Numbered from the stretch's first letter, positions 1 to 6,489 are shown. The stretch: DNA of 10,820 bases from Oscillospiraceae bacterium (GCA_015065045.1 SVRB01000048.1:1-10820); one strand, 5' to 3'. The notes: generated from the sequence alone by a model not told the origin. Numbers and translations: made by a program.

Positions 1-268
1 GGAGCTTCCTTACGTATTGGAATGTGCTATCACACCCGTTCCCGATGAAGTTCGCGGACAGATTGTAAAGGCTACCATCGTTCTTGTAAAGGGAACTGAG
101 GGTACTGATGAATTGAAGAAGCAGATTCAGGAATACGTTAAGACACATACAGCACCGTATAAGTACCCGAGAATCGTTGAGTTCGTTACTGAGCTTCCCA
201 AGACGATCAGTGGTAAGATAAGACGTGTGGAAATTCGTAAAAACGACCAGGAAAAATTGCAGAAATAA
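1..268 (+). CDS. Acyl-CoA synthetase (AMP-forming), C-terminal fragment
   Basis: This is the 3' end of a gene that begins before the window; the reading frame is open from base 2 and gives 88 residues up to TAA at 266-268. It matches the small mobile C-terminal domain of the ANL superfamily (acetyl-CoA synthetase / acyl-CoA ligase, AMP-binding_C). Two signatures are visible: APYKYPR, and the terminal PKTISGKIRR motif. The lysine of SGK (codon 215-217) is the family's catalytic lysine for adenylate formation. The APYKYPR form resembles medium-chain acyl-CoA or acetyl-CoA synthetases that convert a carboxylate, ATP and CoA to acyl-CoA, AMP and PPi. The substrate cannot be told from this end. 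The C-terminus is normal and a hairpin terminator follows 42 bases later, so this is the last gene of its transcript. Confidence 0.9.
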   Translation, partial: ELPYVLECAITPVPDEVRGQIVKATIVLVKGTEGTDELKKQIQEYVKTHTAPYKYPRIVEFVTELPKTISGKIRRVEIRKNDQEKLQK

Positions 269-309
269 ATTATTGAAGCAGTTAACTTGATAATGTAACT
301 ATAGACAAA

Positions 310-347
310 AAAGCCGACAGGGAAATGAACTGTCGGCTTTATATTTT
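310..347 (+). terminator. Intrinsic terminator of the acyl-CoA synthetase gene
   Basis: A perfect 10-bp stem, AAAGCCGACA (310-319) with TGTCGGCTTT (331-340), encloses an 11-nt loop and is followed by a T-rich run (TTTATATTTT). It sits 42 bases after the stop codon. The A-run on its 5' side could make it weakly bidirectional. Confidence 0.85.
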
Positions 348-420
348 GTGAATGTTCTACAAAATATATGTAAAACATTGTCGCTTTTTTTGATTGATTT
401 TTTAGTTTTATAGTGATATA

Positions 421-450
421 CTGACTTTGTGTTTTGCTTTCATATATATT
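421..450 (+). promoter_or_regulatory. Possible promoter of the YwaF-like gene
   Basis: Candidate elements are CTGACT (421-426) and TATATT (445-450) with an 18-bp spacer. An overlapping alternative is TTGTGT (427-432) with TATTGT (450-455) at 17 bp. Neither is close to consensus, unlike the two promoters further right. A promoter is expected here because a terminator lies upstream and the next gene starts at 524, but the exact position is weakly supported. Confidence 0.3.
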
Positions 451-523
451 ATTGTGTTTTGTTGGTGGTATTATCATTTAGCTGAGAGAATAGAAGAAGC
501 AAAAAAAGGGAGATGATTTACAG

Positions 524-1297
524 ATGAAGGAATTTTTCGGTTTTGGGGGATACACTCGAGAAGCGGAAGGTTTTTTATCATGGCAGCATTTACTTTTTGT
601 TGGATCATTGCTTACAGCTATGGTCCTAATAGCGATTGTTTTGGGGAAACAAAATCGATTAAAATCCAACGAAGAAAAAAACAAGGTTCTTATTTGGGTG
701 GCTATTCTGATTGACAGTATCGAAATATTCAAAATCGTTTTATTGTATATCCGTTCACAGAGCACGGAAAGTATATTGTACAACTTGCCGTTGTTTTTGT
801 GCAGTATTCAGCTTATCGCCATTCCGATAGCAGCATTTTCAAAGGGCAGAATTAAGGAAGCTGCATTAGATTTTGTATGTATATTCGGTATACTCGGCGC
901 GATATTCGGAACGATTGGTGCAGGGCAGAACTATTCTGTATATCCCGTTTTGTCGTTTGATAACGTTGTATCGGGAATTACGCACTCGCTTTCGGGATTT
1001 GCATCACTTTACATACTTTTTGCAAAAATGGCCAGTATGAAGAAAAAGAATATATTTATTACATTTTCTATTCTGATTGGGTTCTGTATTGCAGCATACG
1101 TTGCAAATGTTATTATTGATTATAACTATATGTTCTTGATGGCAGGAGACGGAACTCCTTATGATATAGTTTATAATCTTGTAAATGGGAATAAAATTTT
1201 GTATCCGGCGTTTGTTGTAGGGCTATTTCTGGTATACATTGTGGCGTTTTATTCTGTATTTTATTTATTTGCTAAGAAGAACAAAAAACTCGGGTAA
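524..1297 (+). CDS. YwaF/TMEM164-like multi-spanning membrane protein
   Basis: A 257-residue integral membrane protein with about seven hydrophobic segments (roughly 20-40, 55-76, 84-105, 113-134, 145-167, 177-199, 228-250). It resembles the bacterial YwaF (TIGR02206) family and the related eukaryotic TMEM164 family. Family-like marks are LPLFLCS around Cys93, ITHS around His154, and NYMFLMAGDGTP at 201-212. Human TMEM164 has been reported as a lipid acyltransferase using a conserved Cys/His pair. Whether the bacterial members share this activity is not known to me, so the function here is only suggested. AGGGAG at 507-512 lies 11 nt before the ATG, a slightly long but usable spacing. It is a single-gene unit between two terminators. 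The TAA at 1295-1297 lies inside the downstream terminator stem. An unrelated membrane protein is possible, but the motif pattern makes this less likely. Confidence 0.75.
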   Translation: MKEFFGFGGYTREAEGFLSWQHLLFVGSLLTAMVLIAIVLGKQNRLKSNEEKNKVLIWVAILIDSIEIFKIVLLYIRSQSTESILYNLPLFLCSIQLIAIPIAAFSKGRIKEAALDFVCIFGILGAIFGTIGAGQNYSVYPVLSFDNVVSGITHSLSGFASLYILFAKMASMKKKNIFITFSILIGFCIAAYVANVIIDYNYMFLMAGDGTPYDIVYNLVNGNKILYPAFVVGLFLVYIVAFYSVFYLFAKKNKKLG

Positions 1298-1317
1298 TCT
1301 TACCCGAGCTTTTTATA
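1289..1317 (+). terminator. Terminator overlapping the end of the YwaF-like gene
   Basis: The stem CTCGGGTA (1289-1296) pairs with TACCCGAG (1301-1308) around a 4-nt loop and is followed by CTTTTTATAT. The left arm contains the last two sense codons (CTC GGG) and part of the TAA stop of the gene, so terminator and coding region overlap. Confidence 0.85.
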
Positions 1318-1341
1318 TAAATGTAATTTTATAATAAATCG

Positions 1342-1370
1342 TTGACCGTGTATTTAAAATGTGATATAAT
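1342..1370 (+). promoter_or_regulatory. Extended -10 promoter of the EamA transporter gene
   Basis: TTGACC (-35, 1342-1347) and TATAAT (-10, 1365-1370) are separated by exactly 17 bp. A TGa extension precedes the -10 at 1362-1364. Transcription should begin near 1377, leaving a leader of roughly 35-40 nt before the start codon. This is a housekeeping sigma-A type promoter. Confidence 0.85.
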
Positions 1371-1415
1371 TTTGTCATATAATTTAGTAAAAAGCAGTAT
1401 TATACGGAGAAGATG

Positions 1416-2288
1416 ATGAAAAAAACAATGAGTCCGCGTTTTATGCTGATTCTTTCTATGACAATATTCGGTACACTTGGCCCGTTTGTGCGCAATATTT
1501 CTGTTTCATCGGGAGAGCTTGCGTTATATCGCGCCGTTATGGCGGCAATTTTGATTGGTATGTTTTTGCTTATAACCAAGCAAAAAATACCCTTTTCAAA
1601 CATAAAAAAAGAGGTTCCGTTGCTTCTTGTTTCCGGTATGGCGATGGGCATAAATTGGATGCTTTTGTTTGAGGCTTATAAATATACGACTGTATCAACA
1701 GCAACCTTAAGCTATTATTTTGCGCCCGTTATCGTAACGATCGTTTGTCCTGTTCTTTTTCGCGAAAAGTTGACTGCCAAGCAGATTTTGTGCTTTGTTA
1801 TGTCTACTATTGGTCTTATAATGATCACGGGTATCGGAAGCGTTGGCGGAGACAAGGGTATAATCGGAATATTATTTGGTCTCGGCGCGGCAGTTTTTTA
1901 TGCGACTGTTATTCTTTTAAACAAATTTATAAAGAACGTTGAGGGTATTCACAGAACGTTTTTGCAATTTATTGCCGCGATCGTAATATTGATCCCATAC
2001 GTTTTGTTGACTGACGGAATTACACTTGGCAGTCTTAACACAAAAGGTTGGATAAACCTGTTTATAGTAGGCCTTATTCATACGGGTATTACGTATTGTA
2101 TGTATTTTTCGTCTCTCAAGGAATTGCCCGGACAAAAGGCGGCTATTTTAAGCTATATAGACCCGTTGGTTGCCGTATTGATATCGGTAGTTGTATTACA
2201 CGAAGCTATGACTGTGTGGCAGGTTATAGGCGGGGCTTTGATTCTCGGTTTTACATTATGGAATGAGGTTACACCTAAAGCAAAATAG
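1416..2288 (+). CDS. EamA/DMT-family transporter (10 TM)
   Basis: A 290-residue polytopic inner-membrane protein of the drug/metabolite transporter superfamily. It has two tandem EamA repeats of about five helices each (residues about 5-135 and 148-285), which is the typical length. Family traits include the GTLGPFVR segment in helix 1, ELALYRA at the start of helix 2, and a conserved YYFAPVIV followed by FREKLT at the end of repeat 1, mirrored by LSYIDPLVAVLISVVVLHE in repeat 2. Members move amino acids, nucleotides or small metabolites, usually as exporters; the substrate cannot be read from sequence. GGAG at 1406-1409 is 6 nt before the ATG at 1416 but only 3 nt before another ATG at 1413, so the second is preferred. 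The gene has its own strong promoter. No clear terminator is visible before the next promoter at 2316, so some read-through into the next operon is possible. Confidence 0.9.
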   Translation: MKKTMSPRFMLILSMTIFGTLGPFVRNISVSSGELALYRAVMAAILIGMFLLITKQKIPFSNIKKEVPLLLVSGMAMGINWMLLFEAYKYTTVSTATLSYYFAPVIVTIVCPVLFREKLTAKQILCFVMSTIGLIMITGIGSVGGDKGIIGILFGLGAAVFYATVILLNKFIKNVEGIHRTFLQFIAAIVILIPYVLLTDGITLGSLNTKGWINLFIVGLIHTGITYCMYFSSLKELPGQKAAILSYIDPLVAVLISVVVLHEAMTVWQVIGGALILGFTLWNEVTPKAK

Positions 2289-2315
2289 ATTGAAAATTTT
2301 GGAAATGTTTTATCG

Positions 2316-2344
2316 TTGAAGAAATTTGTCGATTATGATATAAT
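2316..2344 (+). promoter_or_regulatory. Extended -10 promoter of the VanY/isomerase/ABC operon
   Basis: TTGAAG (2316-2321) and TATAAT (2339-2344) are separated by 17 bp, with TGa at 2336-2338 giving an extended -10. Transcription should begin near 2351. An in-frame ATG at 2356 would lie almost at the RNA 5' end, which supports translation starting at 2386 instead. Confidence 0.85.
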
Positions 2345-2385
2345 ATAAATATACTATGATGCGCATTTATGAAAGGAGTACGGTA

Positions 2386-3372
2386 ATGGATAAAATGAAA
2401 AAGATCATAACTTTAATTTTGATTATTATAGTATTTCTTTCTGCGGTGTTGTTTGCGATGTTTTTCGTTGACAGATATAGGATGAGTAATTTTAATGAAA
2501 ACACAACTGCAGATTCTCAGAACGATGGATTGCAGACTGACGAAACCACCGATAAACAAACTGAAGATGCACAAACAGATCCGCCGGAGCCGACATACGT
2601 TCCCGTTTCTGAAATAAGCTTTGCTGACACTCAGGTGCTTCTCGTTGTCGGACAGCCAAAGAGTGTATCGATAAACTTTTTGCCCGAAAATGCTACTAAT
2701 AAAGGCTTTGAATTGTCGGTTTCCGATACTGCGATCGCAACAGTAGACGAAAACGGAAATTTAGTCGGCGTATCTGAGGGTAGCTGTACTGTTACCGTTA
2801 AGTCGGTTGATAACCCTGAATTGACAGCAACGGTAAATTTAAGCTCATACATAGGTGTTGCGCCTACGTATATAGACGGTATTCTTGTGGTAAACAAAAC
2901 TTATGCGTTACCGAAAAGCTATGCGCCGGGATGGGATGCTGAGGCATCGTCATTTTTGCTTGCGATGTTTGCGGATGCAAAGCTTGAGGGCATAAATCTC
3001 TGGGTAAATTCAGGATATAGAAGTTATATTGACCAATATATTATATACAACGATTACGTTGCAAAGGACGGTCAGGCAGAGGCTGACACGTATTCGGCAA
3101 GGCCCGGGCATTCAGAGCATCAGAGCGGACTTGCGTTCGATTTGAACAATCTTACACAAGAATTCGGCAGCAGTCCCGAGGGAATCTGGCTTGCAAACAA
3201 CTGTCATAAATACGGATTTATTATTAGATATCAAAAAGACAAAGAGCATATTACAGGTTACATATACGAGCCGTGGCACATCAGATATTTGGGTGTCGAA
3301 AAGGCTACTGAGGTATACGAAAGCGGTCTTTGCCTTGAAGAATTTCTCGGAATTACGTCTTCGTATTCGTAA
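2386..3372 (+). CDS. Membrane-anchored VanY-type D-alanyl-D-alanine carboxypeptidase with Big_2 domain
   Basis: A 328-residue envelope protein predicted to trim the terminal D-Ala of peptidoglycan stem peptides outside the cell. Residues 7-28 form one hydrophobic segment (membrane anchor or uncleaved signal), followed by a Thr/Asp/Glu/Gln-rich spacer (about 35-70). A bacterial Ig-like Big_2 domain follows (about 74-152, with SVSDTAIATVDENG and GVSEGSCTVTV). The peptidase M15B/VanY domain spans about 165-320. Its zinc signature is complete: SEHQSGLAFD gives His245 and Asp252, and EPWH gives the catalytic Glu295 and ligand His298; GYRS (210-213) is the usual substrate-site motif. AAAGGAG at 2372-2378, 7 nt before ATG 2386, sets this start over an in-frame ATG at 2356. 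It is first in a likely operon, with the isomerase gene 32 nt downstream. There is no VanA-type ligase or VanX nearby, so general wall remodelling is more likely than vancomycin resistance. Confidence 0.9.
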   Translation: MDKMKKIITLILIIIVFLSAVLFAMFFVDRYRMSNFNENTTADSQNDGLQTDETTDKQTEDAQTDPPEPTYVPVSEISFADTQVLLVVGQPKSVSINFLPENATNKGFELSVSDTAIATVDENGNLVGVSEGSCTVTVKSVDNPELTATVNLSSYIGVAPTYIDGILVVNKTYALPKSYAPGWDAEASSFLLAMFADAKLEGINLWVNSGYRSYIDQYIIYNDYVAKDGQAEADTYSARPGHSEHQSGLAFDLNNLTQEFGSSPEGIWLANNCHKYGFIIRYQKDKEHITGYIYEPWHIRYLGVEKATEVYESGLCLEEFLGITSSYS

Positions 3373-3404
3373 TATTGAAATTATATAAATAAAGAGGCTA
3401 ACAA

Positions 3405-4265
3405 GTGTTAAAAGTAGGTTTATCTGTAGGTCAGCAGGCGTTTGACGAAGTACAGCTTAGTGAAATGCGTAAGTCGAATATTTCAGCAATCGAGCTTGGT
3501 TATGCTCAGTATACGAGCTATAATAACTGTGATTTTAAGAAAATGAAGGAATATACCGACAGATGCGGTATTGACGTTTGGTCATTGCACCTTCCGTTCT
3601 TTCCTTTTGAAGAAATTGATCCCGCGTCTCTTGATGCGGAAAAGAGAAAATTTACTTTTGACATCTTTTCTGAGCTCATAAAAAGAGGAACTGACGTTGG
3701 AATAGACAAGTTTGTTGCTCACGCAAGTACCGAGCCTAACATAGCTGAGGAAAGACCTGAAAAGCTTTTGGTTTGTGCTGATTTCTTTAACGAGTTGGCT
3801 GAGCTTGCATACAAATATGGCGGAACTATTGCTATTGAGGATTTGCCGAGAACTTGTATCGGTAACTGTTCTGATGAAATAAGCTATCTTTTAAACGCGA
3901 ACGACAAGTTAAGAGTATGCTTTGACTCAAACCATTTGCTTGGCGAAAAGAACGTTGATTTTATAAAGAAAGTTGGCAATAAAATAATCACAGTGCATAT
4001 ATCGGACTATGATTTTTTAAACGAGCGTCATTGGATGCCGGGAGAGGGTGACGTTGACTGGCAGGAGACTTATAACGCTTTACTTGAAAGCGGATATAAC
4101 GGTGTTTGGTTATATGAATTGCCTTTGAAGCCCAAAAAGACGATTACGCGCCGTGACTTGACTTATACGGATATTTACAATAATGCTTGTGAAATTATGA
4201 GCGGCAAGAAGCCCACGCCTATTGGACAGCGCGTTGAGGGTCTTGTTGCTTGGAATCAAAAATAA
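3405..4265 (+). CDS. Sugar phosphate isomerase/epimerase family protein (TIM barrel)
   Basis: A 286-residue cytoplasmic protein of the xylose isomerase-like TIM-barrel superfamily (AP_endonuc_2, PF01261), the family that includes IolE/IolI, tagatose epimerases and endonuclease IV. The usual metal-site positions are present: Glu145 in AIEDLP, Asp174 and His177 in CFDSNH, His199 in TVHISDYD, His209 and Glu214 in RHWMPGEGDVDW, and Glu238 in LYELP. HISDYD with MPGEGDVDW is typical of sugar isomerases and epimerases rather than of DNA-repair endonuclease IV. The substrate is not identifiable. The start is GTG at 3405, preceded by AAAGAGG (3391-3397) at 7 nt; no ATG lies nearby in frame. It is 32 nt after the carboxypeptidase gene and 40 nt before the ABC exporter with no terminator between them, so co-transcription is likely. 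A link to carbohydrate turnover is inferred. Confidence 0.85.
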   Translation: MLKVGLSVGQQAFDEVQLSEMRKSNISAIELGYAQYTSYNNCDFKKMKEYTDRCGIDVWSLHLPFFPFEEIDPASLDAEKRKFTFDIFSELIKRGTDVGIDKFVAHASTEPNIAEERPEKLLVCADFFNELAELAYKYGGTIAIEDLPRTCIGNCSDEISYLLNANDKLRVCFDSNHLLGEKNVDFIKKVGNKIITVHISDYDFLNERHWMPGEGDVDWQETYNALLESGYNGVWLYELPLKPKKTITRRDLTYTDIYNNACEIMSGKKPTPIGQRVEGLVAWNQK

Positions 4266-4305
4266 GTATATATAGGACAATGGAAATACAAGCGAGGAAA
4301 ATTTG

Positions 4306-6039
4306 ATGTTAAAACGTTTTATCAGCTATTATAAACCGCATAAGAAGATGCTTATTCTTGATATGCTTGCCGCATTGTTTATCTCGGTTATCGGCATGGT
4401 GTATCCTGTTGTTACCAACAATATGCTGAATAAGTATATTCCGAACAAGATGTATTCTACGATAGTAGTTGCGGGAATAATCGTGTTGATCTTGTACGTG
4501 ATACGTATGCTTTTGCGTTATTTTGTTCAGTATTTCGGACACTTGATCGGTGTTCGTATGCAGTCACAGATGCGTCAGGATCTGTTTAGGCATTTGCAAA
4601 AGCTGCCTTATAAGTTTTATGACAATAACGAGACCGGACGCATTATGACAAGAATAACGAGCGATCTTTTTGAGGTTTGCGAGCTTGCTCACCACGGCCC
4701 TGAAAACTTGTTGATAAGTACGGTTATGATAGTATTGTCATTTACTTATCTTGTTACGATAGATTGGATATTGACGCTTATTATATTTGCCTGCGTGCCG
4801 ATCTTGATAGTTGTTACCGCGCACTACAGAAAGGCAATGAAGAGGGCGTTCGATGACCGAAGAAAGAGTAACGCTACTATAAACGCATCTGTCGAAAGCA
4901 GTGTTACCGGTATCCGTGTAACGAAAGCTTATACCAACGCTGACAGAGAGGTTGAAAAGTTTAAAAAGGGTGACGAGGAGTTTGTAGATGCTTCGGCTCG
5001 CGCGTATAACGCTATGGCGAAGTTCCACGCTTCAACTACTTTTGTAACTGACGTGTTCAACGTATTTATATTGATTGCGGGCGGTTTGTTCTTGTATTCG
5101 GGCAGAATATCGTTCGGTGATTATTCTACGTTTATCGTTTCCGTAAACCTGTTTATCAGCCCTGTCACAACGCTTATCAGCTTTATGGAGCAGTTCCAGA
5201 ACGGTGTCAGCGGATTTAAGCGTTTTGTTGAGATAATGGAAGAAAATCCTGAAGAAAATTCTCCCGATGCAGAAGAATTGACCGATGTTAAGGGAGTTAT
5301 TGAATTTAAGAACGTTACGTATTCTTACGATACAACTAAAGAAGTGCTTCACAATATTGACCTTTATATAGAAAAAGGCAAGAAGGTTGCGCTTGTCGGC
5401 CCGTCCGGTGGAGGAAAAACAACAATATGCCATTTGTTGCCCAACTTCTATAAGCTGGAAGACGGAAACGGCAGTATATTTATAGACGGCAAGGATATAA
5501 GAAGTCTTACGCTTGATTCTGTACGCCGCAGTATCGGAATTGTTCAGCAGGACGTGTTCTTGTTTGTGGGAACTATAAAAGAAAATATTCTTTACGGACG
5601 TCCCGATGCGACGGATGAAGAAATACACGAGGCAGCTCGCAGAGCCAATATTCACGATTACATTATGACTCTTGAAAAGGGTTATGATACGGAGATCGGT
5701 GAGCGTGGTGTTAAGCTTTCGGGCGGACAGAAGCAGAGGCTCAGTATAGCCAGAGTTTTCTTGAAAGATCCTGCAATACTTATTCTTGACGAAGCTACGA
5801 GCGCTCTTGATAACACAACTGAAGTGCTTATACAGCAGTCGCTTGACGAGCTTTGTAAGGGACGCACTACTTTGGTCGTTGCGCACAGACTTTCAACAAT
5901 ACGAACAGCCGATGAGATTGCTGTTGTAATGAACGGATGTATTACCGAAAGAGGTACACACGACGAGCTTATGAATGCTGACGGCATGTATAAAAAGCTG
6001 TATTCGCTACAGTTTAGAGAGAATGATTTCTTTGAATAA
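4306..6039 (+). CDS. ABC exporter half-transporter (fused permease and ATPase)
   Basis: A 577-residue ABC transporter of the type IV exporter fold (MsbA/MdlB/LmrA-like). The N-terminal part (about 15-300) holds six transmembrane helices. The C-terminal nucleotide-binding domain (about 330-570) is complete: Walker A GPSGGGKT at 365-372, Q-loop IGIVQQD, signature LSGGQ at 471-475, Walker B ILILDEA with Asp495/Glu496, D-loop SALD, and switch His527 in VAHRLS. All catalytic residues are intact. As a half-transporter it must dimerise; no second half-transporter gene adjoins it, so a homodimer is the simplest reading. Substrates of this family are lipids, peptides or drugs, and none can be assigned. 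GAGGA at 4294-4298 is 7 nt before ATG 4306; a TTG one codon earlier is less likely. It is the last gene of the run from 2386 and is followed by a terminator at 6056. Confidence 0.93.
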   Translation: MLKRFISYYKPHKKMLILDMLAALFISVIGMVYPVVTNNMLNKYIPNKMYSTIVVAGIIVLILYVIRMLLRYFVQYFGHLIGVRMQSQMRQDLFRHLQKLPYKFYDNNETGRIMTRITSDLFEVCELAHHGPENLLISTVMIVLSFTYLVTIDWILTLIIFACVPILIVVTAHYRKAMKRAFDDRRKSNATINASVESSVTGIRVTKAYTNADREVEKFKKGDEEFVDASARAYNAMAKFHASTTFVTDVFNVFILIAGGLFLYSGRISFGDYSTFIVSVNLFISPVTTLISFMEQFQNGVSGFKRFVEIMEENPEENSPDAEELTDVKGVIEFKNVTYSYDTTKEVLHNIDLYIEKGKKVALVGPSGGGKTTICHLLPNFYKLEDGNGSIFIDGKDIRSLTLDSVRRSIGIVQQDVFLFVGTIKENILYGRPDATDEEIHEAARRANIHDYIMTLEKGYDTEIGERGVKLSGGQKQRLSIARVFLKDPAILILDEATSALDNTTEVLIQQSLDELCKGRTTLVVAHRLSTIRTADEIAVVMNGCITERGTHDELMNADGMYKKLYSLQFRENDFFE

Positions 6040-6055
6040 AATACACAATAAAAAT

Positions 6056-6086
6056 CCACTCGCATAGCGGGTGGTATTTTATTTTC
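6056..6086 (+). terminator. Terminator of the VanY/isomerase/ABC operon
   Basis: The stem CCACTCGC (6056-6063) pairs with GCGGGTGG (6067-6074), with one G-U pair and an ATA loop. It is followed by TATTTTATTTTC. An outer AAAAT/ATTTT pairing (6051-6055 with 6076-6080) extends the stem after a single bulged T. Confidence 0.75.
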
Positions 6087-6140
6087 GGGCATAGCCCTAA
6101 TACTATTGGCGGAGCACAAATTAGTTTTTATTGGCTTTCC

Positions 6141-6155
6141 AACAATGCAATTGTT
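6141..6155. repeat. Short inverted repeat
   Basis: AACAAT (6141-6146) and ATTGTT (6150-6155) flank GCA. It is a small AT-rich dyad at the edge of the repeat cluster and may be chance. Confidence 0.4.
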
Positions 6156-6182
6156 ATTAGCAACCCGCAAACCGAGGGGGTG

Positions 6183-6211
6183 CTAAGGGGGAACGCGGCG
6201 TTCACCCTTAG
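6183..6211. repeat. 29-bp near-perfect palindrome
   Basis: Arms of 14 bp (6183-6196 and 6198-6211) around a single central G match at 13 of 14 positions; the only mismatch is G6190 against A6204. The left arm reads CTAAGGGGGAACGC. There is no T-run after it, so it is not an obvious terminator. Confidence 0.8.
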
Positions 6212-6229
6212 TCGTTTGTTAAGAGGGGT

Positions 6230-6265
6230 TAAGGGGAGAGAAGAATCGAAACTTCTCTCCCCTTA
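6230..6265. repeat. Perfect 14-bp inverted repeat
   Basis: TAAGGGGAGAGAAG (6230-6243) and its exact reverse complement (6252-6265) enclose an 8-nt loop (AATCGAAA). The left arm is almost pure purine and the right arm almost pure pyrimidine. No U-tract follows, so it looks like part of a repeat element rather than a terminator. Confidence 0.85.
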
Positions 6266-6278
6266 TGCTTTCTTTGCT

Positions 6279-6304
6279 CTACTTTCTTGGCAGCAAGAAA
6301 GTAG
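6279..6304. repeat. Perfect 11-bp inverted repeat
   Basis: CTACTTTCTTG (6279-6289) and CAAGAAAGTAG (6294-6304) enclose GCAG. It lies 14 bases after the previous dyad. The motif resembles hairpins I associate, from memory and unverified, with intergenic repeats of gut Clostridia. Confidence 0.8.
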
Positions 6305-6374
6305 TAAAAAAGATGTTTTTTTGAAGATGTTTGTATAATAAATCTTGTTATTGTAAGCCGTTTATTCTTCTCTC

Positions 6375-6427
6375 CCTCCGTCATTTTCTAACGAAAATGC
6401 CACCGCCCTCGTCAGATGGAGGTTTTT
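6375..6427. repeat. Tandem-hairpin interspersed repeat element
   Basis: An inner hairpin CATTTTC-taac-GAAAATG (6382-6388 with 6393-6399) is followed by a decayed hairpin CGCCCTC-gtca-GATGGAG (6404-6410 with 6415-6421, two mismatches). CCTCC (6375-6379) can also pair with GGAGG (6418-6422) to close the whole unit. The architecture resembles a repeat common in gut Clostridia intergenic regions (recalled, not searched). The mismatches suggest an old copy. A run of five T follows, so it might also act as a weak + strand terminator. Confidence 0.55.
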
Positions 6428-6467
6428 ATATTGCAAATATTATTTTTGAATATTGTTTGTGTATTAC

Positions 6468-6489
6468 GGACAGTCGAGGATGCCTGTCC
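6468..6489. repeat. Short inverted repeat with GGACAG/CTGTCC arms
   Basis: GGACAG (6468-6473) and CTGTCC (6484-6489) enclose TCGAGGATGC. It is another compact dyad in the convergent gap, probably a further repeat-element remnant. Confidence 0.5.

Noticed and set aside
127..477. 116-codon - strand frame near the left edge
   Set aside because: It overlaps the acyl-CoA synthetase in antisense and crosses the terminator; no ribosome binding site or domain.
2356..2385. Upstream in-frame ATG for the VanY protein
   Set aside because: It would begin about 5 nt from the predicted transcription start with no ribosome binding site; ATG 2386 has AAAGGAG at 7 nt and starts directly with a membrane anchor.
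2386..3372. Vancomycin-resistance vanY
   Set aside because: No vanH, vanA/B ligase, vanX or VanRS two-component genes are nearby; VanY-type peptidases with other domains are common in wall metabolism.
5032..5886. Long - strand open frame (284 codons) opposite the ABC transporter
   Set aside because: It lies wholly within the ATPase-coding gene in antisense, has no ribosome binding site, and its protein is a low-complexity shadow. The sense frame has every ABC motif.
5682..6170. - strand open frame of 162 codons overlapping the ABC gene end and the terminator
   Set aside because: It runs through the terminator hairpin and antisense to conserved ATPase motifs; a Ser/Cys-rich translation with no recognisable domain.
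6056..6304. Series of hairpins considered as a CRISPR array
   Set aside because: The dyads differ from one another in sequence and spacing, no direct repeat of 20 or more bases recurs, and no cas gene is present.
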